From Natribacillus halophilus (lineage in GTDB: Bacteria; Bacillota; Bacilli; Bacillales; Marinococcaceae): 64,000 nucleotides of DNA. Location: assembly GCF_900100185.1 (NCBI RefSeq), contig NZ_FNEN01000001.1, positions 270,220 through 334,219 of the forward strand. Direction: 5' to 3'. The position numbers and the translations under genes were made by a program. Under the pieces are notes generated by a model. The model worked only from the letters and a program-made list of their open reading frames with translations. It was not told the origin of the DNA and searched no databases. Position 1 is the first letter of the stretch, and each line of letters starts with the position of its first letter. Shown one piece after another: positions 1 through 8,852 of the stretch.

Positions 1-228
1 GATGGACAAGACGGTTATGATACCGACAGCCGTCCATTGCCCCACCATTTGCTCCGTCCAGTCGCCAAGGGCCCAGGCCATCCAAATCAGGGCAGGACCG
101 ACATCCGTAAAATTAAAAAAGTACGCCACGTACCAGATACAACTCCATATTAAACCGCCGAAAACACCTGTAAGTAACACCTTTACGGCAAACGGCATCC
201 CTTTCGGTTCTTTATGTTTTCTGTTCAT
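1..228 (-). CDS. yqhR: YqhR-like membrane protein, 3' end cut by window edge
   Basis: The minus-strand frame is open from an ATG at 228 to the window edge, giving 76 residues of the N-terminus. GAGGTG at 240-235 sits 6 nt upstream and decides this start over an ATG at 234. The visible protein begins MNRKHKEPKG and holds two hydrophobic segments (about residues 12-38 and 60-76), so it is an integral membrane protein. It is divergent from yqhQ, as yqhR is in B. subtilis. The name rests on this context and membrane character; the function is unknown and the C-terminus is outside the window. Confidence 0.75.
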   Translation of the reverse strand, partial: MNRKHKEPKGMPFAVKVLLTGVFGGLIWSCIWYVAYFFNFTDVGPALIWMAWALGDWTEQMVGQWTAVGIITVLSI

Positions 229-363
229 CGTCATCACCTCGCTTTCTAGTATGAACATTCAGCGCGTGTATCATGCTGAATTTTATTTTTGCGAAAGGAT
301 GGAGCTTAAGCGCTCCTTCATGTAGAATGGGAAGGGATTCAAAAAGACAGGCTGGTGACAGCA

Positions 364-1317
364 ATGAGCGATCAACAACAAAAACCCGCGTATGGCGGAC
401 AAGCCCTTATCGAAGGCGTGATGTTCGCGGGGAAGCGGATCACCGTTTCCGCCATCCGCAGAAAAAATAATGCGATCGAATATTACGAAGAACGTAAAGT
501 CGCACGTCCCGTGCTGCAAAAGCTTAAAAAAATACCCTTTGTGCGGGGTACCGTCGCCTTGATCGAAGCGGCGATGGTCGGCAACAAACATCTCAATTAC
601 GCCTCCGACCGCTATGATGTGCACCCCGATGACGATGGGGAGATCGAATCAGCGGAAAAAACATCAAAGATGACGATGATTTTCGGTGTGGCCGCTGTGG
701 GCGTCTTTGCCTTTCTGTTCGGCAATATTCTTTTTACTGCCATCCCTGTGTTTATCGCCGATTTGTTCTCGCCCATTTTCCCGGGCCACGTTGCCCAAAA
801 CTTGCTCGAAGGGTTCTTCAAATTTCTGATTCTCATCGGTTACATTTATTTAATCTCGTTACTGCCGCTCATTAAACGCGTTTTCCAATATCACGGAGCC
901 GAACACAAGGTGATTAACACGTATGAAGCAGGCAAGCCGTTAACCGTTGAAAATGTGCAAAGCTATTCCCGCCTCCATTACCGGTGCGGCAGTAGCTTCA
1001 TGCTTTTCACCGTCATCATCGGGGTGATGATTTATCTGCTCATTCCTTTTGATAACGTCATCGAACGGGTCGTCCACCGACTCCTCCTCATTCCCGTCGT
1101 GTTGGGCGTTTCCTATGAAGTGTTGCAGGGAACGAATAAACTGAGAAACATTCCCATCCTCAATTGGTTGGGATTACCCGGCTTGTGGCTGCAGCTGTTG
1201 ACGACGAAACAGCCCAAAGATGATCAAGTTGAAGTGTCCATTTCCTCGTTTGAAAAAATGCTTGAACGCGAAAAAACCCTTGAAGATGAAGAAAAAGTCG
1301 GCGGCCGCTTCGTCTGA
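364..1317 (+). CDS. yqhQ: DUF1385 membrane protein YqhQ
   Basis: Conserved membrane protein of the DUF1385 family, biochemical role unknown. The N-terminal GGQALIEGVMF motif, the central YHGAEHKVINTYEAG segment and RCGSSFMLF are typical of the family, and several transmembrane helices lie between residues about 100 and 250. The length (317 aa) matches the B. subtilis protein. I chose the ATG at 364 (GGTGA five nt upstream); a GTG at 355 is also possible. It is followed by yqhP 44 bp downstream on the same strand, probably in one transcript. The stop codon lies inside a heptamer repeat at 1313-1345. Confidence 0.9.
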   Translation: MSDQQQKPAYGGQALIEGVMFAGKRITVSAIRRKNNAIEYYEERKVARPVLQKLKKIPFVRGTVALIEAAMVGNKHLNYASDRYDVHPDDDGEIESAEKTSKMTMIFGVAAVGVFAFLFGNILFTAIPVFIADLFSPIFPGHVAQNLLEGFFKFLILIGYIYLISLLPLIKRVFQYHGAEHKVINTYEAGKPLTVENVQSYSRLHYRCGSSFMLFTVIIGVMIYLLIPFDNVIERVVHRLLLIPVVLGVSYEVLQGTNKLRNIPILNWLGLPGLWLQLLTTKQPKDDQVEVSISSFEKMLEREKTLEDEEKVGGRFV

Positions 1318-1345
1318 CTTCCGGCTTCCGACATCTGACATCCGG
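1313..1345. repeat. Heptamer tandem repeat at the yqhQ stop
   Basis: Five consecutive 7-nt units (TCTGACT, TCCGGCT, TCCGACA, TCTGACA, TCCGG) run over the yqhQ stop codon and end 6 nt before the yqhP ribosome-binding site. It is a G-containing variant of the pyrimidine-rich heptamers at 28688, 52126, 59004 and 63308. Confidence 0.6.
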
Positions 1346-1361
1346 AAAAGGAGGTATACGT

Positions 1362-1673
1362 ATGTCAAATCTTGTCCGGCACCCGGTGATCGGCGTGATT
1401 CTGGGATTGGCGGCGCTCGGCCTCATCTATCGGTTATGGACGAATCCGAGCGCGCTCTTTCTCACCCTCATGATTACCGCGCTGTTCGCCGTCGGTCTGT
1501 ACTTCTTATTGACACGCGTCGTGCTGCCAAGGCGGAGCGGCGGCATGGACAGCAACTATCGTAAAGCCCTGAAACAAAGCAAAGCACGCCAAAAACAGCA
1601 AGAGGCGGCAAAACAAAGACGCCGCAAGAAAAAAAGCCATCTGAAAGTGATCGACGGCCAAAGGAAAAAATAA
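1362..1673 (+). CDS. yqhP: Small membrane protein, SA1362/YqhP family
   Basis: A 103-aa protein with two N-terminal transmembrane segments (about residues 9-27 and 33-52), then a basic tail rich in Lys, Arg and Gln (residues 60-103) that should face the cytosol. This architecture and its place between yqhO and yqhQ fit YqhP, the SA1362 family, of unknown function. AAGGAGG 7 nt before the ATG is a strong ribosome-binding site. It is likely cotranscribed with yqhQ and converges on yqhO with only 9 bp between the stops. Confidence 0.8.
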   Translation: MSNLVRHPVIGVILGLAALGLIYRLWTNPSALFLTLMITALFAVGLYFLLTRVVLPRRSGGMDSNYRKALKQSKARQKQQEAAKQRRRKKKSHLKVIDGQRKK

Positions 1674-1682
1674 GTTTTTCTG

Positions 1683-2567
1683 CTAACCGCTCCAGCTTTT
1701 TAAATACTCTATCGTTGATTCCCGTCCCAGACGCGCCAACCGGCGGCGATCTTCTTTTGTCAAGGAAAAGGAGGTTGTTTTTATCTTATCCACAGGAATA
1801 TAAACGACGTTCTCCTGCTTATGTTCCTCAACATAACGGGCATCATGCCCTTTTTGCATCGTTTCAAAAACGGCGCTGTAAAGATCCAGGGCATTCGTGA
1901 TCTCATTTCGCATGTCATCAGGTTCGGGATTGAGTTGAAACCCGAGTAACGGACGCTTCGCGTTTTCTTCCTTTCGAAACAACCACATGGGGAAATTGCT
2001 TAAAATCCCGCCATCAACGATGCGCGCGCCCTCCCCCTTTTTATCGAACAGTTTAGCCGGTTGAAAAAAATACGGCAAACTGCAGCTCATCCTAACGGCA
2101 CGTGCAACCGGAAATGTCTCCGGGATAATCCCATACCGGTGCAGATCATCAGGAAGCACGATCATCTGCCCGCGGGTTAAATCGGCAGCGATAATCCGCA
2201 GGGCTTGCGAGGGTAAGTCACTAAATGTACGAACCCCTTTAGCGGCCAGTCTTTCCCCTATCCATTCTTCCAGACGGTCTCCTTTGTAAAGACCCAACCC
2301 CCAATAAACGCCGAGCCATTTCAGCAATGACGGCAAATGACGCGTCCAGGGGGTGGGATCGAGTAAAGTCTCCGGATTCAATTCTTCCATGACCTCATTT
2401 AATTCATTACTTTTATAGTCGGCGGCCACGAGAGACGCCATTAATGCTCCCGCGCTCGTTCCCGCGACACGCTTGAAACGATAATGACGCTTTTCCAATT
2501 CTTCAAGGGCGCCGATAAAGGCAAAGGCTTTGACCCCCCCGCCCGCGAATACGCCGTCCAGCAACAC
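1683..2567 (-). CDS. yqhO: Patatin-like phospholipase YqhO
   Basis: Predicted patatin-family serine lipid acyl hydrolase with a Ser-Asp dyad. The oxyanion-loop glycine run GVFAGGGVKA is at residues 5-14. The nucleophile elbow G-T-S-A-G is near residue 40 and the catalytic Asp lies in DGGILSNFP near residue 185. There is no signal peptide, so it is presumably cytosolic or membrane-peripheral. The GTG start at 2567 has AGGGTG 7 nt upstream. Substrate unknown; in this family activity usually targets phospholipids. Confident on family, not on physiological role. Confidence 0.9.
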   Translation of the reverse strand: MLLDGVFAGGGVKAFAFIGALEELEKRHYRFKRVAGTSAGALMASLVAADYKSNELNEVMEELNPETLLDPTPWTRHLPSLLKWLGVYWGLGLYKGDRLEEWIGERLAAKGVRTFSDLPSQALRIIAADLTRGQMIVLPDDLHRYGIIPETFPVARAVRMSCSLPYFFQPAKLFDKKGEGARIVDGGILSNFPMWLFRKEENAKRPLLGFQLNPEPDDMRNEITNALDLYSAVFETMQKGHDARYVEEHKQENVVYIPVDKIKTTSFSLTKEDRRRLARLGRESTIEYLKSWSG

Positions 2568-2634
2568 GTTGAATCACCCTTTCTCTCCATCACTACCATA
2601 TGCAGGTGCCCGAAGGTTGCGTGTTGTCCAGTGC

Positions 2635-2671
2635 AAAAAAGCTATGCCAAACGCTTTGGCATAGCTTTTTT
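2635..2671 (-). terminator. Rho-independent terminator after cotX
   Basis: Perfect inverted repeat: GCTATGCCAAA, a 3-nt loop, then its complement, flanked by A6 and T6, so it works in either direction. It lies 39 nt beyond the cotX stop and also separates cotX from yqhO. Confidence 0.9.
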
Positions 2672-2709
2672 GTGAAAAGATGTTCCATGCGGGCCTTTAC
2701 CTGCATAGT

Positions 2710-3195
2710 CTAGAGAATATCCAGGGTGATGACGAGGGCGATCAGTATTTGCAGCAACAGTTGAATATTTATGGCTGCTTGCACGTCTGTGGCTGTGACA
2801 TTGACATCACGGGAATTTTCAATAATCGTTTTCTGACTCGTTCTCTGTTTGATTTTCGATGTTTGCATCAATTCCTGTGTGACTTCTTCCGCGTCATCCG
2901 ACCCTGCGAGTGAGATACGGACGACGAGGACGATGGCGGCCTGTAAGGCGGCTTGCAAGTTGATGGCCGCTTGCACGTCGGTCGTTGTGACATTGACATC
3001 GCAGGAGTCCCTGATCAGCATGAAATCTTCTGAAACCTGGACCTCTTTATTCTCTTGTGTGCCCTCCTGGGTAATGTCATCGTCCGTATCGCACACCATC
3101 GCATGTTTGCTCCTGTCATCCAGCGCGCTCCATTTCGGTTTTTCCCTTGTATCATAGCAAGCGCGATTTCGGTTTTCACCTAAATGCATTGACAT
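2710..3195 (-). CDS. cotX: Spore coat protein X family (CotX), two Coat_X domains
   Basis: Structural protein of the spore coat or its insoluble outer layer. It carries two copies of the Coat_X signature: VNVTTTDVQAAINLQAALQA near residues 68-87 and VNVTATDVQAAINIQ near 130-144. Each is followed by a hydrophobic stretch. Residues 1-60 are hydrophilic. In B. subtilis cotX lies in the cotVWXYZ cluster made late by sigma-K in the mother cell; here only an upstream CotW-like gene accompanies it. AGGAGG 9 nt before the ATG supports the start. Family assignment is secure; the exact paralogue (CotX or CotV) is not. Confidence 0.88.
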   Translation of the reverse strand: MSMHLGENRNRACYDTREKPKWSALDDRSKHAMVCDTDDDITQEGTQENKEVQVSEDFMLIRDSCDVNVTTTDVQAAINLQAALQAAIVLVVRISLAGSDDAEEVTQELMQTSKIKQRTSQKTIIENSRDVNVTATDVQAAINIQLLLQILIALVITLDIL

Positions 3196-3296
3196 ATGAT
3201 TTTCCCTCCTTTTTCCGTTTCTCCTACAACATATGACATTTATCCGTCATGTGCGTGGACAGATTGCCATAATGAATTCGTTTGATTTTCGTTTGC

Positions 3297-3509
3297 CTAT
3301 GATTCGTTTTCTTCATCTTCACTTGATTCCTCATCGGTAACGGTTGTCGTTTGATTATCAAGAAAATCGTTCACTTCTGTCTGAATATTTTCAACGACCT
3401 CACGGATACGATCTTTTTCCTCCTGGGAAATATCAACCGTATCTTTGGTTACATTATGCTTTGCCAGGACGCGCTCGACCATGACATTCATAAGCTTTTG
3501 CATATCCAC
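3297..3509 (-). CDS. Small CotW-like spore coat protein
   Basis: A 70-aa hydrophilic protein starting VDMQKLMNVMVERV (GTG at 3509, a GGGGGG ribosome-binding site 7 nt upstream). A predicted helical region containing AKHNVTKDTVDIS resembles the N-terminal part of CotW, and the C-terminus is a short acidic tail. It sits 101 bp upstream of cotX on the same strand, so a shared sporulation role is likely. The similarity to CotW is from memory and weak; it could be another coat or inner-spore protein. Confidence 0.55.
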   Translation of the reverse strand: MDMQKLMNVMVERVLAKHNVTKDTVDISQEEKDRIREVVENIQTEVNDFLDNQTTTVTDEESSEDEENES

Positions 3510-3693
3510 AAAGAATCCCCCCAATCAAATGAGTTTCCCAACACTATATGTGAGTGCCCGACGATTCGTATGGGGAGATGTGGGGGAAAAATGGAAAATA
3601 GGTTAATGCCGCTCATTTGCACATTGACTTGAAAAATGCTTTATAATGAGAAGCAGTTGAATTTTCCACGCCGTGAAGTACAGGAGGTTGTCA

Positions 3694-4782
3694 TTGTTAA
3701 ACAAAACGCTCGTTAAACGGATAATCATTATCTTCGCGCTCATTCTCACAGGGATCATCGTTTATTTTAACTTCGCGGCCCTTATGCCTGTTTTGCTCGC
3801 TCTGTTGACGGCGATGATCTTTGAACCTTTCGTCAAGTTTTTAATGAGAAAATGGAAGCTGAAAAAACGCTGGATCCCCGTTTCCACCGTTTTTGTTTTG
3901 TTTCTGATCGTGAGCAGCCTGCTTCTGTATGTGATGCTTACATATTTAATCGAAAGTTTGATTGACTGGTCACGGCAAATCCCGACATATGTGAACGAAA
4001 TCGAACAGTTTGTCGATGAGCTCATCGTGGCCTTCGAACAATTCATCGCGCAATTTCCCCAGGCGGATCAGATCGTACAGGCTCTGGATAATTTGGCCGA
4101 TAATGTGCTGAGTACCATTCTGAGCTGGTCCACGGATTTCGTTGCTTATTTATATGAATTCATCATGTCCGTCCCGAATATGCTCATCGTCGGTCTCGTT
4201 TATTTAATCACCTTATTTTTGTTCAGTCTGGATTTACCGAAGCTCATGAACAATTTCTTCAATATCTTTAAAAAAGAGACGAGTGATAAACTGCGGTATG
4301 TATTTCAGCGGATGGGAAAAGTTTTTGTCGGCTGGTGGAAAGCGCAATTTATTATGAGTCTGGGCATTTTCGTCCTTTGTTACCTGAGTCTGCTCTATAT
4401 AGCACCCGGTCCGGCCTTGATCGTCTCCTTTCTCGTCTGGCTCGTAGATATCATACCTCTTTACGTCGGACCCGCCTTGATCCTCGTGCCCTGGGGTCTC
4501 GTCATGATGATCATCGGTGATATGACTATGGGCATTCAATTAAACGTTTTGGCCATCATCTTACTCATCATTCGCCGTATCGTAGAACCGAAAGTGCTCG
4601 GAGATTCTATCGGATTGCACGCATTGCCGACCATTCTTTCCATGTATTTCGGTTTCGTCTTTTTCGGCGTGCTCGGTTTAATCCTCGGTCCATTCGTGTA
4701 TATGGCCTTCAAATCGGCCAAGGAATCCGGACTCTTTGATATTCAATGGAACGAAAAAGAAAAGCGAGACGAGCCTCAATAA
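3694..4782 (+). CDS. ytvI: AI-2E family / sporulation membrane protein YtvI
   Basis: Polytopic membrane protein of the AI-2E (PerM-like) family, 362 aa, with two N-terminal helices, a long amphipathic region (about residues 80-150) and four to five C-terminal helices, including the conserved PKVLGDSIGLHALPTI segment near residue 305. Length and layout match YtvI, a protein linked to sporulation whose substrate is unknown. The TTG at 3694 is chosen because AGGAGG lies exactly 6 nt upstream; a GTG at 3673 lacks one. It is divergent from the coat gene pair, with about 180 bp between them. Confidence 0.8.
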   Translation: MLNKTLVKRIIIIFALILTGIIVYFNFAALMPVLLALLTAMIFEPFVKFLMRKWKLKKRWIPVSTVFVLFLIVSSLLLYVMLTYLIESLIDWSRQIPTYVNEIEQFVDELIVAFEQFIAQFPQADQIVQALDNLADNVLSTILSWSTDFVAYLYEFIMSVPNMLIVGLVYLITLFLFSLDLPKLMNNFFNIFKKETSDKLRYVFQRMGKVFVGWWKAQFIMSLGIFVLCYLSLLYIAPGPALIVSFLVWLVDIIPLYVGPALILVPWGLVMMIIGDMTMGIQLNVLAIILLIIRRIVEPKVLGDSIGLHALPTILSMYFGFVFFGVLGLILGPFVYMAFKSAKESGLFDIQWNEKEKRDEPQ

Positions 4783-4796
4783 GGCCGTCTCGCTTT
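4761..4796. terminator. Shared bidirectional terminator, ytvI / mntR
   Basis: AAAGCGAGACG and its complement CGTCTCGCTTT, with an additional GCC/GGC inside, form a strong hairpin between two convergent genes. It contains the ytvI stop codon and abuts the mntR stop. Confidence 0.75.
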
Positions 4797-5216
4797 CTAG
4801 GTTTCCGGGTTTTTATGATGTTCTTTCAATGCTGTAACGCGGCTCTCGTCTTCATGAAAATATTGAACGAGGTCGCCGATGCGATCGATGGCATCCCAGC
4901 TCAGATGATGCTCAATCCCTTCAACATCCCGATAAATATAAGTGTCATCGACACCGATAATATGTAAAAAATCTTCCAGCAATTCATGCCGGTAGACGAG
5001 GCGTTTGCCGATTTTATTTCCTTTTGCGGTGAGGACCAGCCCTCTATATTTCTCATAAACGAGGTAGCCGCTTTTATCGAGCTTCTGCACCATTTTCGTC
5101 ACCGAAGACGGGTGGACATCCAGGGTGTCCGCGATGTCAGACACACGCGCATAACCTTTTTCCTCGATCAACTGATAAATGCATTCCAGATAATCTTCCA
5201 TACTGGCCGTTGCCAT
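4797..5216 (-). CDS. mntR: Manganese-responsive regulator MntR
   Basis: DtxR-family repressor that binds Mn2+ and shuts off manganese uptake genes. A winged helix occupies residues about 7-65 ([20 protein letters not shown] is the recognition region) and the dimerisation and metal domain follows. The metal ligands known for B. subtilis MntR are present: D8, E11, a His in YRHELLE near 77 and the EGIEHHLSW cluster near 99-105. Length 139 aa versus 142. GGGGGGAG precedes the ATG. It keeps its ancestral place beside lipM and yqhO. Confidence 0.95.
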   Translation of the reverse strand: MATASMEDYLECIYQLIEEKGYARVSDIADTLDVHPSSVTKMVQKLDKSGYLVYEKYRGLVLTAKGNKIGKRLVYRHELLEDFLHIIGVDDTYIYRDVEGIEHHLSWDAIDRIGDLVQYFHEDESRVTALKEHHKNPET

Positions 5217-5271
5217 TCTCTTCTCCCCCCTTCTGCCTGGCGGTGGCTACGATCACAATCATGCTCTTTAT

Positions 5272-5300
5272 ATTGTACATAAATCGTTGCCGGGCGACAA
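5272..5300 (-). promoter_or_regulatory. Putative sigma-A promoter of mntR
   Basis: On the minus strand TTGTCG (5300-5295), a 17-nt spacer and TACAAT (5277-5272) lie about 56 nt before the mntR start. Spacing is ideal and the -10 box has one mismatch. Confidence 0.5.
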
Positions 5301-5405
5301 CAAGGGGGTTGGTTTCAATAGCGCACCGTTCGCACAATAATCATAAAAAATGTTAAACTATGTAATGATGGATATCCAGCGTGTAAAGAGAAAGGGATGG
5401 TACCT

Positions 5406-6260
5406 ATGGAAAAAGTCTTTTTTGGCAACAAAATCATCGACCGCGATGAAGCGTCGTTCTCATTTGATGACCGCAGTATGTATTTCGGGGATGGCGTCTA
5501 TGAAGTCATCCGGGTATACGGAGGACATCCCTACAAGATGGAAAGGCATTTTCGGCGTCTGCAGAGAAGCGCTGATGAATTGGACATCCCTTATGCCGAC
5601 GAAGAAAAGCAAGCGCTGGAAAAAGCTGTGTATGAATTAATCGCGGCCAATCAGCTTGACGAAGGCTTCGTCTACATGCAATTGTCCCGCGGTATCGCCG
5701 CACGCGATCACCTTTATGATCGACATACTGAACCGTTCTCTTTTGCTTTTACACAAGAAATGCAGACCCCCAAAAAACAACAAGCAGAGGGCATAGCCGT
5801 TTATTTAACCGAAGACATCCGCTGGTTGCGGTGTGATATCAAAACCGTCAACCTCCTCGGTAATGTGCTGGCCAAACGCCAGGCCGCCGATCATGATTGC
5901 GCAGAAGCGATCCAGCATCGGGGAGATACCGTCACAGAAGGATCTTCTACCAATTTGTTCATCGTCAAAAACAACCAGCTGCAAACCCATCCTGCGAACC
6001 ACTTGATTTTAAATGGCATCACCCGCCAGCTCGTCATCGAGTTGGCGGAGGAATCAGGTTATACTGTTTCCTTCACACCTTTCACAACGGAGGCATTGCT
6101 CGAAGCGGATGAAGCCTTTATTACGAGCACCACGAATGAGATTACACCCGTAACGGAAGTGCGCGGAACAAAGCACGGGACGTTGGACATTGGTCCAGTC
6201 ACCTCGAGGTTACAGGAAATGTTGCAGGCGGATATTGAGACAACACGGCACGGTCAATAA
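5406..6260 (+). CDS. dat: D-amino acid aminotransferase
   Basis: PLP-dependent fold-type IV transaminase that interconverts D-alanine/2-oxoglutarate and pyruvate/D-glutamate, supplying D-amino acids for the cell wall. The PLP lysine is K146 in DIKTVNLLGN, one residue from K145 of the well-studied Bacillus enzyme. The conserved Glu lies in TEGSSTNLF and the C-terminal cofactor-phosphate loop in TSTTNEITPV. The ATG at 5406 follows GGGATGG by 5 nt; an in-frame ATG at 5397 overlaps that site and is unlikely. Branched-chain aminotransferases share this fold, but overall similarity favours Dat. It is inserted between mntR and lipM relative to B. subtilis. Confidence 0.87.
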   Translation: MEKVFFGNKIIDRDEASFSFDDRSMYFGDGVYEVIRVYGGHPYKMERHFRRLQRSADELDIPYADEEKQALEKAVYELIAANQLDEGFVYMQLSRGIAARDHLYDRHTEPFSFAFTQEMQTPKKQQAEGIAVYLTEDIRWLRCDIKTVNLLGNVLAKRQAADHDCAEAIQHRGDTVTEGSSTNLFIVKNNQLQTHPANHLILNGITRQLVIELAEESGYTVSFTPFTTEALLEADEAFITSTTNEITPVTEVRGTKHGTLDIGPVTSRLQEMLQADIETTRHGQ

Positions 6261-6266
6261 AGACAT

Positions 6267-6291
6267 GGGGCTGCCCTTTTGGGGCAGCCCC
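6267..6291. terminator. Hairpin between dat and lipM
   Basis: GGGGCTGCCC, a 5-nt loop and GGGCAGCCCC lie between two convergent genes. The stem is strong but the T-tract is poor on both sides, so termination is likely but not certain. Confidence 0.6.
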
Positions 6292-7128
6292 TTATCGTCG
6301 GTACGTCCATTCTTCATTTTCATAGCGCGTCTTTGCCAAATCCTCGACTTCTTTTTCCTGTGCGGGCGTCAACGTGTAGGTGGATAGCTGAATGTCCAAG
6401 CCGCGTTCAAACCCTTCCGTAAAGGCCGCCCGCACGCGTGGCACCTCCAGTTTTTCAGCAGTGAGGTCATTCATGGGCACCGCTTTTTTCGCAAAAGCTG
6501 CTTGCATCCGCCTGCGCACCCGCTCGCTCGGATACTGAAACAGGTCAAAAAGCTGCTCGCTGTCCAGATCGATCATGAGCGCGCCATGTTGCAGAATCAC
6601 CCCATTTTGCCGCGTCTGCGCACTGCCGGCAATTTTCCTGCCTTCGACGACGAGTTCATACCAGGAAGGAGCATCAAAGCAGACCGCCGAGCGTGGCTGT
6701 TTCAGCTCCTCCCTGGCGGATTCGGACGACGGAATAGAGAAGCGCGCATCCATACCCAGCGCCTTAAACCCTTCGAGTAAGCCTGTAGAAATCACGCGAT
6801 AGGCTTCTGTGACCGTCGCGGGCATCTTCGGATGCTCTTCGGAGACAATAACGCTATACGTTAGTTCCTGATCATGCAAAACGCCCCTTCCGCCTGTCGG
6901 GCGTCTCACCAACCCCAGTTCATGACGCTTCACCGCCTCCAGATCGATTTCTTTATGTATTTTTTGAAAATATCCGAGGGAGAGTGTGGCGGGTTGCCAT
7001 TCATAAAAACGAATCACCGGTGGGATGAGCCCTGAGCTGTGCCAATGCAGAAGCCTTTCATCCAAAGCCATATTATAGGCGGGAGAACACGCGCCTGAGT
7101 CAATGAGCAACCAAGTTTCTTTTTCCAT
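6292..7128 (-). CDS. lipM: Octanoyl-[GcvH]:protein octanoyltransferase LipM
   Basis: Transfers octanoate from acyl-carrier protein to GcvH, the first step of lipoate assembly in Bacillus. The catalytic Cys is C150 ([12 protein letters not shown]) and the conserved Lys is K165 ([12 protein letters not shown]), the same numbers as in B. subtilis LipM. The [12 protein letters not shown] motif near residue 75 is also typical of the biotin/lipoate transferase fold. The nearby glycine cleavage operon uses the lipoylated GcvH that this enzyme initiates, though gcvH itself is not in the window. Confidence 0.95.
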   Translation of the reverse strand: MEKETWLLIDSGACSPAYNMALDERLLHWHSSGLIPPVIRFYEWQPATLSLGYFQKIHKEIDLEAVKRHELGLVRRPTGGRGVLHDQELTYSVIVSEEHPKMPATVTEAYRVISTGLLEGFKALGMDARFSIPSSESAREELKQPRSAVCFDAPSWYELVVEGRKIAGSAQTRQNGVILQHGALMIDLDSEQLFDLFQYPSERVRRRMQAAFAKKAVPMNDLTAEKLEVPRVRAAFTEGFERGLDIQLSTYTLTPAQEKEVEDLAKTRYENEEWTYRR

Positions 7129-7200
7129 CGATACATTCCTACCTTCCTGCTATATAGTTTACCAAACCTGGTCGCTGATAGAAATGATAACAATTTTGTT

Positions 7201-7229
7201 TTGCTTATCAGGGACTTATTTTTTATAAT
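7201..7229 (+). promoter_or_regulatory. Sigma-A type promoter of yqhL
   Basis: TTGCTT (7201-7206), a 17-nt spacer and a perfect TATAAT (7224-7229) end 35 nt before the yqhL ATG. Confidence 0.7.
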
Positions 7230-7264
7230 GTGGAGGGAATAGAAGAAGGGGGAGCGAAACACAG

Positions 7265-7666
7265 ATGGATTTTCTCCAGATCTTATCAATTCTTCTTTGG
7301 GGTGGGCTGATTGGTTTTGCACTCGTCATGCTTATCCGCCGCCTGCGGACGCCTTCGTATCTTGTACCCCTCACCCAGGAAGAATTTATCAAGGGATATC
7401 GAAAAGCACAATTGATCGACGTGCGCGAGCCGAAAGAGTATAATGGCGGTCATATATGGGGGGCACGCAATATTCCATTGTCCCAATTAAAGCAGCGCCT
7501 CATTGAAGTCCGCAAAGACCAACAGGTCTACCTTTATGATAATTCAGGCTCACGAAGCCGCCAGGCCGCACGTATTCTCAAGAAAAAGAACGGCAATGAT
7601 AATCTCCATTACCTAAAAAGCGGCTTCAAAAAATGGACCGGCAAAGTGAAAAAGAAGAAAAAATAA
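7265..7666 (+). CDS. yqhL: Membrane-anchored rhodanese-like protein YqhL
   Basis: One N-terminal transmembrane helix (residues 6-25), then a single rhodanese domain with LIDVREPKEYNGGHI (about 49-63) and a C-terminal GFKKWTGK motif. The active-site loop should be C-x-x-G-x-R but reads D-N-S-G-S-R (about 98-103), so the persulfide-forming cysteine is replaced by Asp. The domain is therefore probably not a sulfurtransferase and may be a binding or scaffold module. A purine-rich AAGGGGGA lies upstream of the ATG. It sits next to lipM, as in B. subtilis. Confidence 0.85.
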   Translation: MDFLQILSILLWGGLIGFALVMLIRRLRTPSYLVPLTQEEFIKGYRKAQLIDVREPKEYNGGHIWGARNIPLSQLKQRLIEVRKDQQVYLYDNSGSRSRQAARILKKKNGNDNLHYLKSGFKKWTGKVKKKKK

Positions 7667-7669
7667 GCA

Positions 7670-7706
7670 AACGAGAAACCCTGGTCTATAGGGTTTCTCG
7701 TTTTTT
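7670..7706. terminator. Bidirectional terminator, yqhL / isp
   Basis: AACGAGAAACCC and GGGTTTCTCGTT, separated by 9 nt and followed by T-rich sequence, lie between the convergent stops. Confidence 0.85.
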
Positions 7707-8675
7707 CTATGAATCGCCGACACTTTCCGCATAACGCTCCGCGATCCTTTCTACGAGACCGAGGTCCAGGAGACCGTTCCCTTCTTCCCGTGTGGAATAT
7801 CCAATCGGCACCGTACGCCGCAGCAACTGGGCATACACCTCCGCTTCCGACAAGTCCCTGTTGAATTCGTCTTCCATCACATTGATTAACAACGCGAGCC
7901 CTCCGGAAACATGAGGGGTGGACATGGACGTACCCGTTAATCTTGCATATCCCCCATCCAGATACGTGGACAGAATATTCACACCCGGGGCGACGAGATC
8001 AATCTCATCGTTCGTGTTGGTAAACGGCGTGATTTCCCTTTCAAAATTCACCGCCCCTACCGCGATGACTTCATTATAAGCCGCCGGGTAGGCGAATTGA
8101 TCGGTATGTTCCTCGCCGTCTCCTTCGTTGCCGGCGGCACATACGACGGATACATCCTGTTGAACTGCGTATGCGATCGCTTCGTGAAGGGCGGGAATAT
8201 CCTCCGGTCCGCCAAGCGACATCGTAATCACCCGGATCCGCTCGCCGTTGGGTCCTCGCCAATCCACAGCGTAACGAATCGCGTCGATGATCCATTCCAT
8301 TTGCCCGCTGCCATCTCCGCTTAACGCTTTTAAAATAAAGAGGTCTGCTTCCGGAGCGGCTCCAACGACGCCATCGCCTGTTTCAGCTGCTGCAATCGTT
8401 CCAGCCACATGTGTGCCATGACCGTTGTTGTCCGAGAAATTGTTCTCGTCTCCATCGTAATCCGTCGTGAAATTCCTTCCACCCGTAATCCGAGGCTGCA
8501 AATCCGGATGCGTTGTTTCGCAGCCGGTGTCAATGACAGCGATCACTTTTCCAGTACCTCTATGGCCTGCTTCCCATAAAGCAGGCGCTTGCACTATGTC
8601 AATACCGCGAGGGACTTCCGACGACACTGTAAGCACTTCTTCCCGTTTAAATGGGATAAGGCGAACTCTTTTCAT
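7707..8675 (-). CDS. isp: Intracellular subtilisin-type serine protease
   Basis: S8 family protease of the intracellular (ISP) type. It has no signal peptide and no large propeptide. It starts with a short extension carrying RLIPF, equivalent to the LIPY motif that blocks the ISP active site until removed. The catalytic triad is D49 (VIDTG), H86 (NGHGTHVAG) and S250 ([11 protein letters not shown]), with the same numbering as B. subtilis IspA; the oxyanion Asn is in AAGNEG. Length 322 aa. Role: cytosolic protein turnover in stationary phase. It is monocistronic and inserted between yqhL and gcvPB relative to B. subtilis. Confidence 0.93.
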   Translation of the reverse strand: MKRVRLIPFKREEVLTVSSEVPRGIDIVQAPALWEAGHRGTGKVIAVIDTGCETTHPDLQPRITGGRNFTTDYDGDENNFSDNNGHGTHVAGTIAAAETGDGVVGAAPEADLFILKALSGDGSGQMEWIIDAIRYAVDWRGPNGERIRVITMSLGGPEDIPALHEAIAYAVQQDVSVVCAAGNEGDGEEHTDQFAYPAAYNEVIAVGAVNFEREITPFTNTNDEIDLVAPGVNILSTYLDGGYARLTGTSMSTPHVSGGLALLINVMEDEFNRDLSEAEVYAQLLRRTVPIGYSTREEGNGLLDLGLVERIAERYAESVGDS

Positions 8676-8810
8676 TTTTTCCCTCCTTTGGAAATTCAGA
8701 GTGTCATTCTATTTCCCTTTTTATCCAACGCCAAACTACAAATACATGAATAATCTGAAATTGATAACGAGGAACTAGTCCTCAAGTGGCATTCCACTCT
8801 GCACTCTCAT

Positions 8811-8847
8811 AAAAACGGCACCCCACACTCGGGTGGGGTGCCGTTTT
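8811..8847 (-). terminator. Terminator of the gcvT-gcvPA-gcvPB operon
   Basis: A 15-bp perfect stem (AAAACGGCACCCCAC with its complement, 6-nt loop) lies 5 nt beyond the gcvPB stop, with a U-run in the minus direction. Confidence 0.92.
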
Positions 8848-8852
8848 CCGTT

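Noticed and set aside
3617-3647. Promoter of ytvI (TTGCAC or TTGACT with TATAAT at 3642)
   Set aside because: TATAAT is perfect but the possible -35 boxes are 19 or 12 nt away, so I did not list it as a feature.
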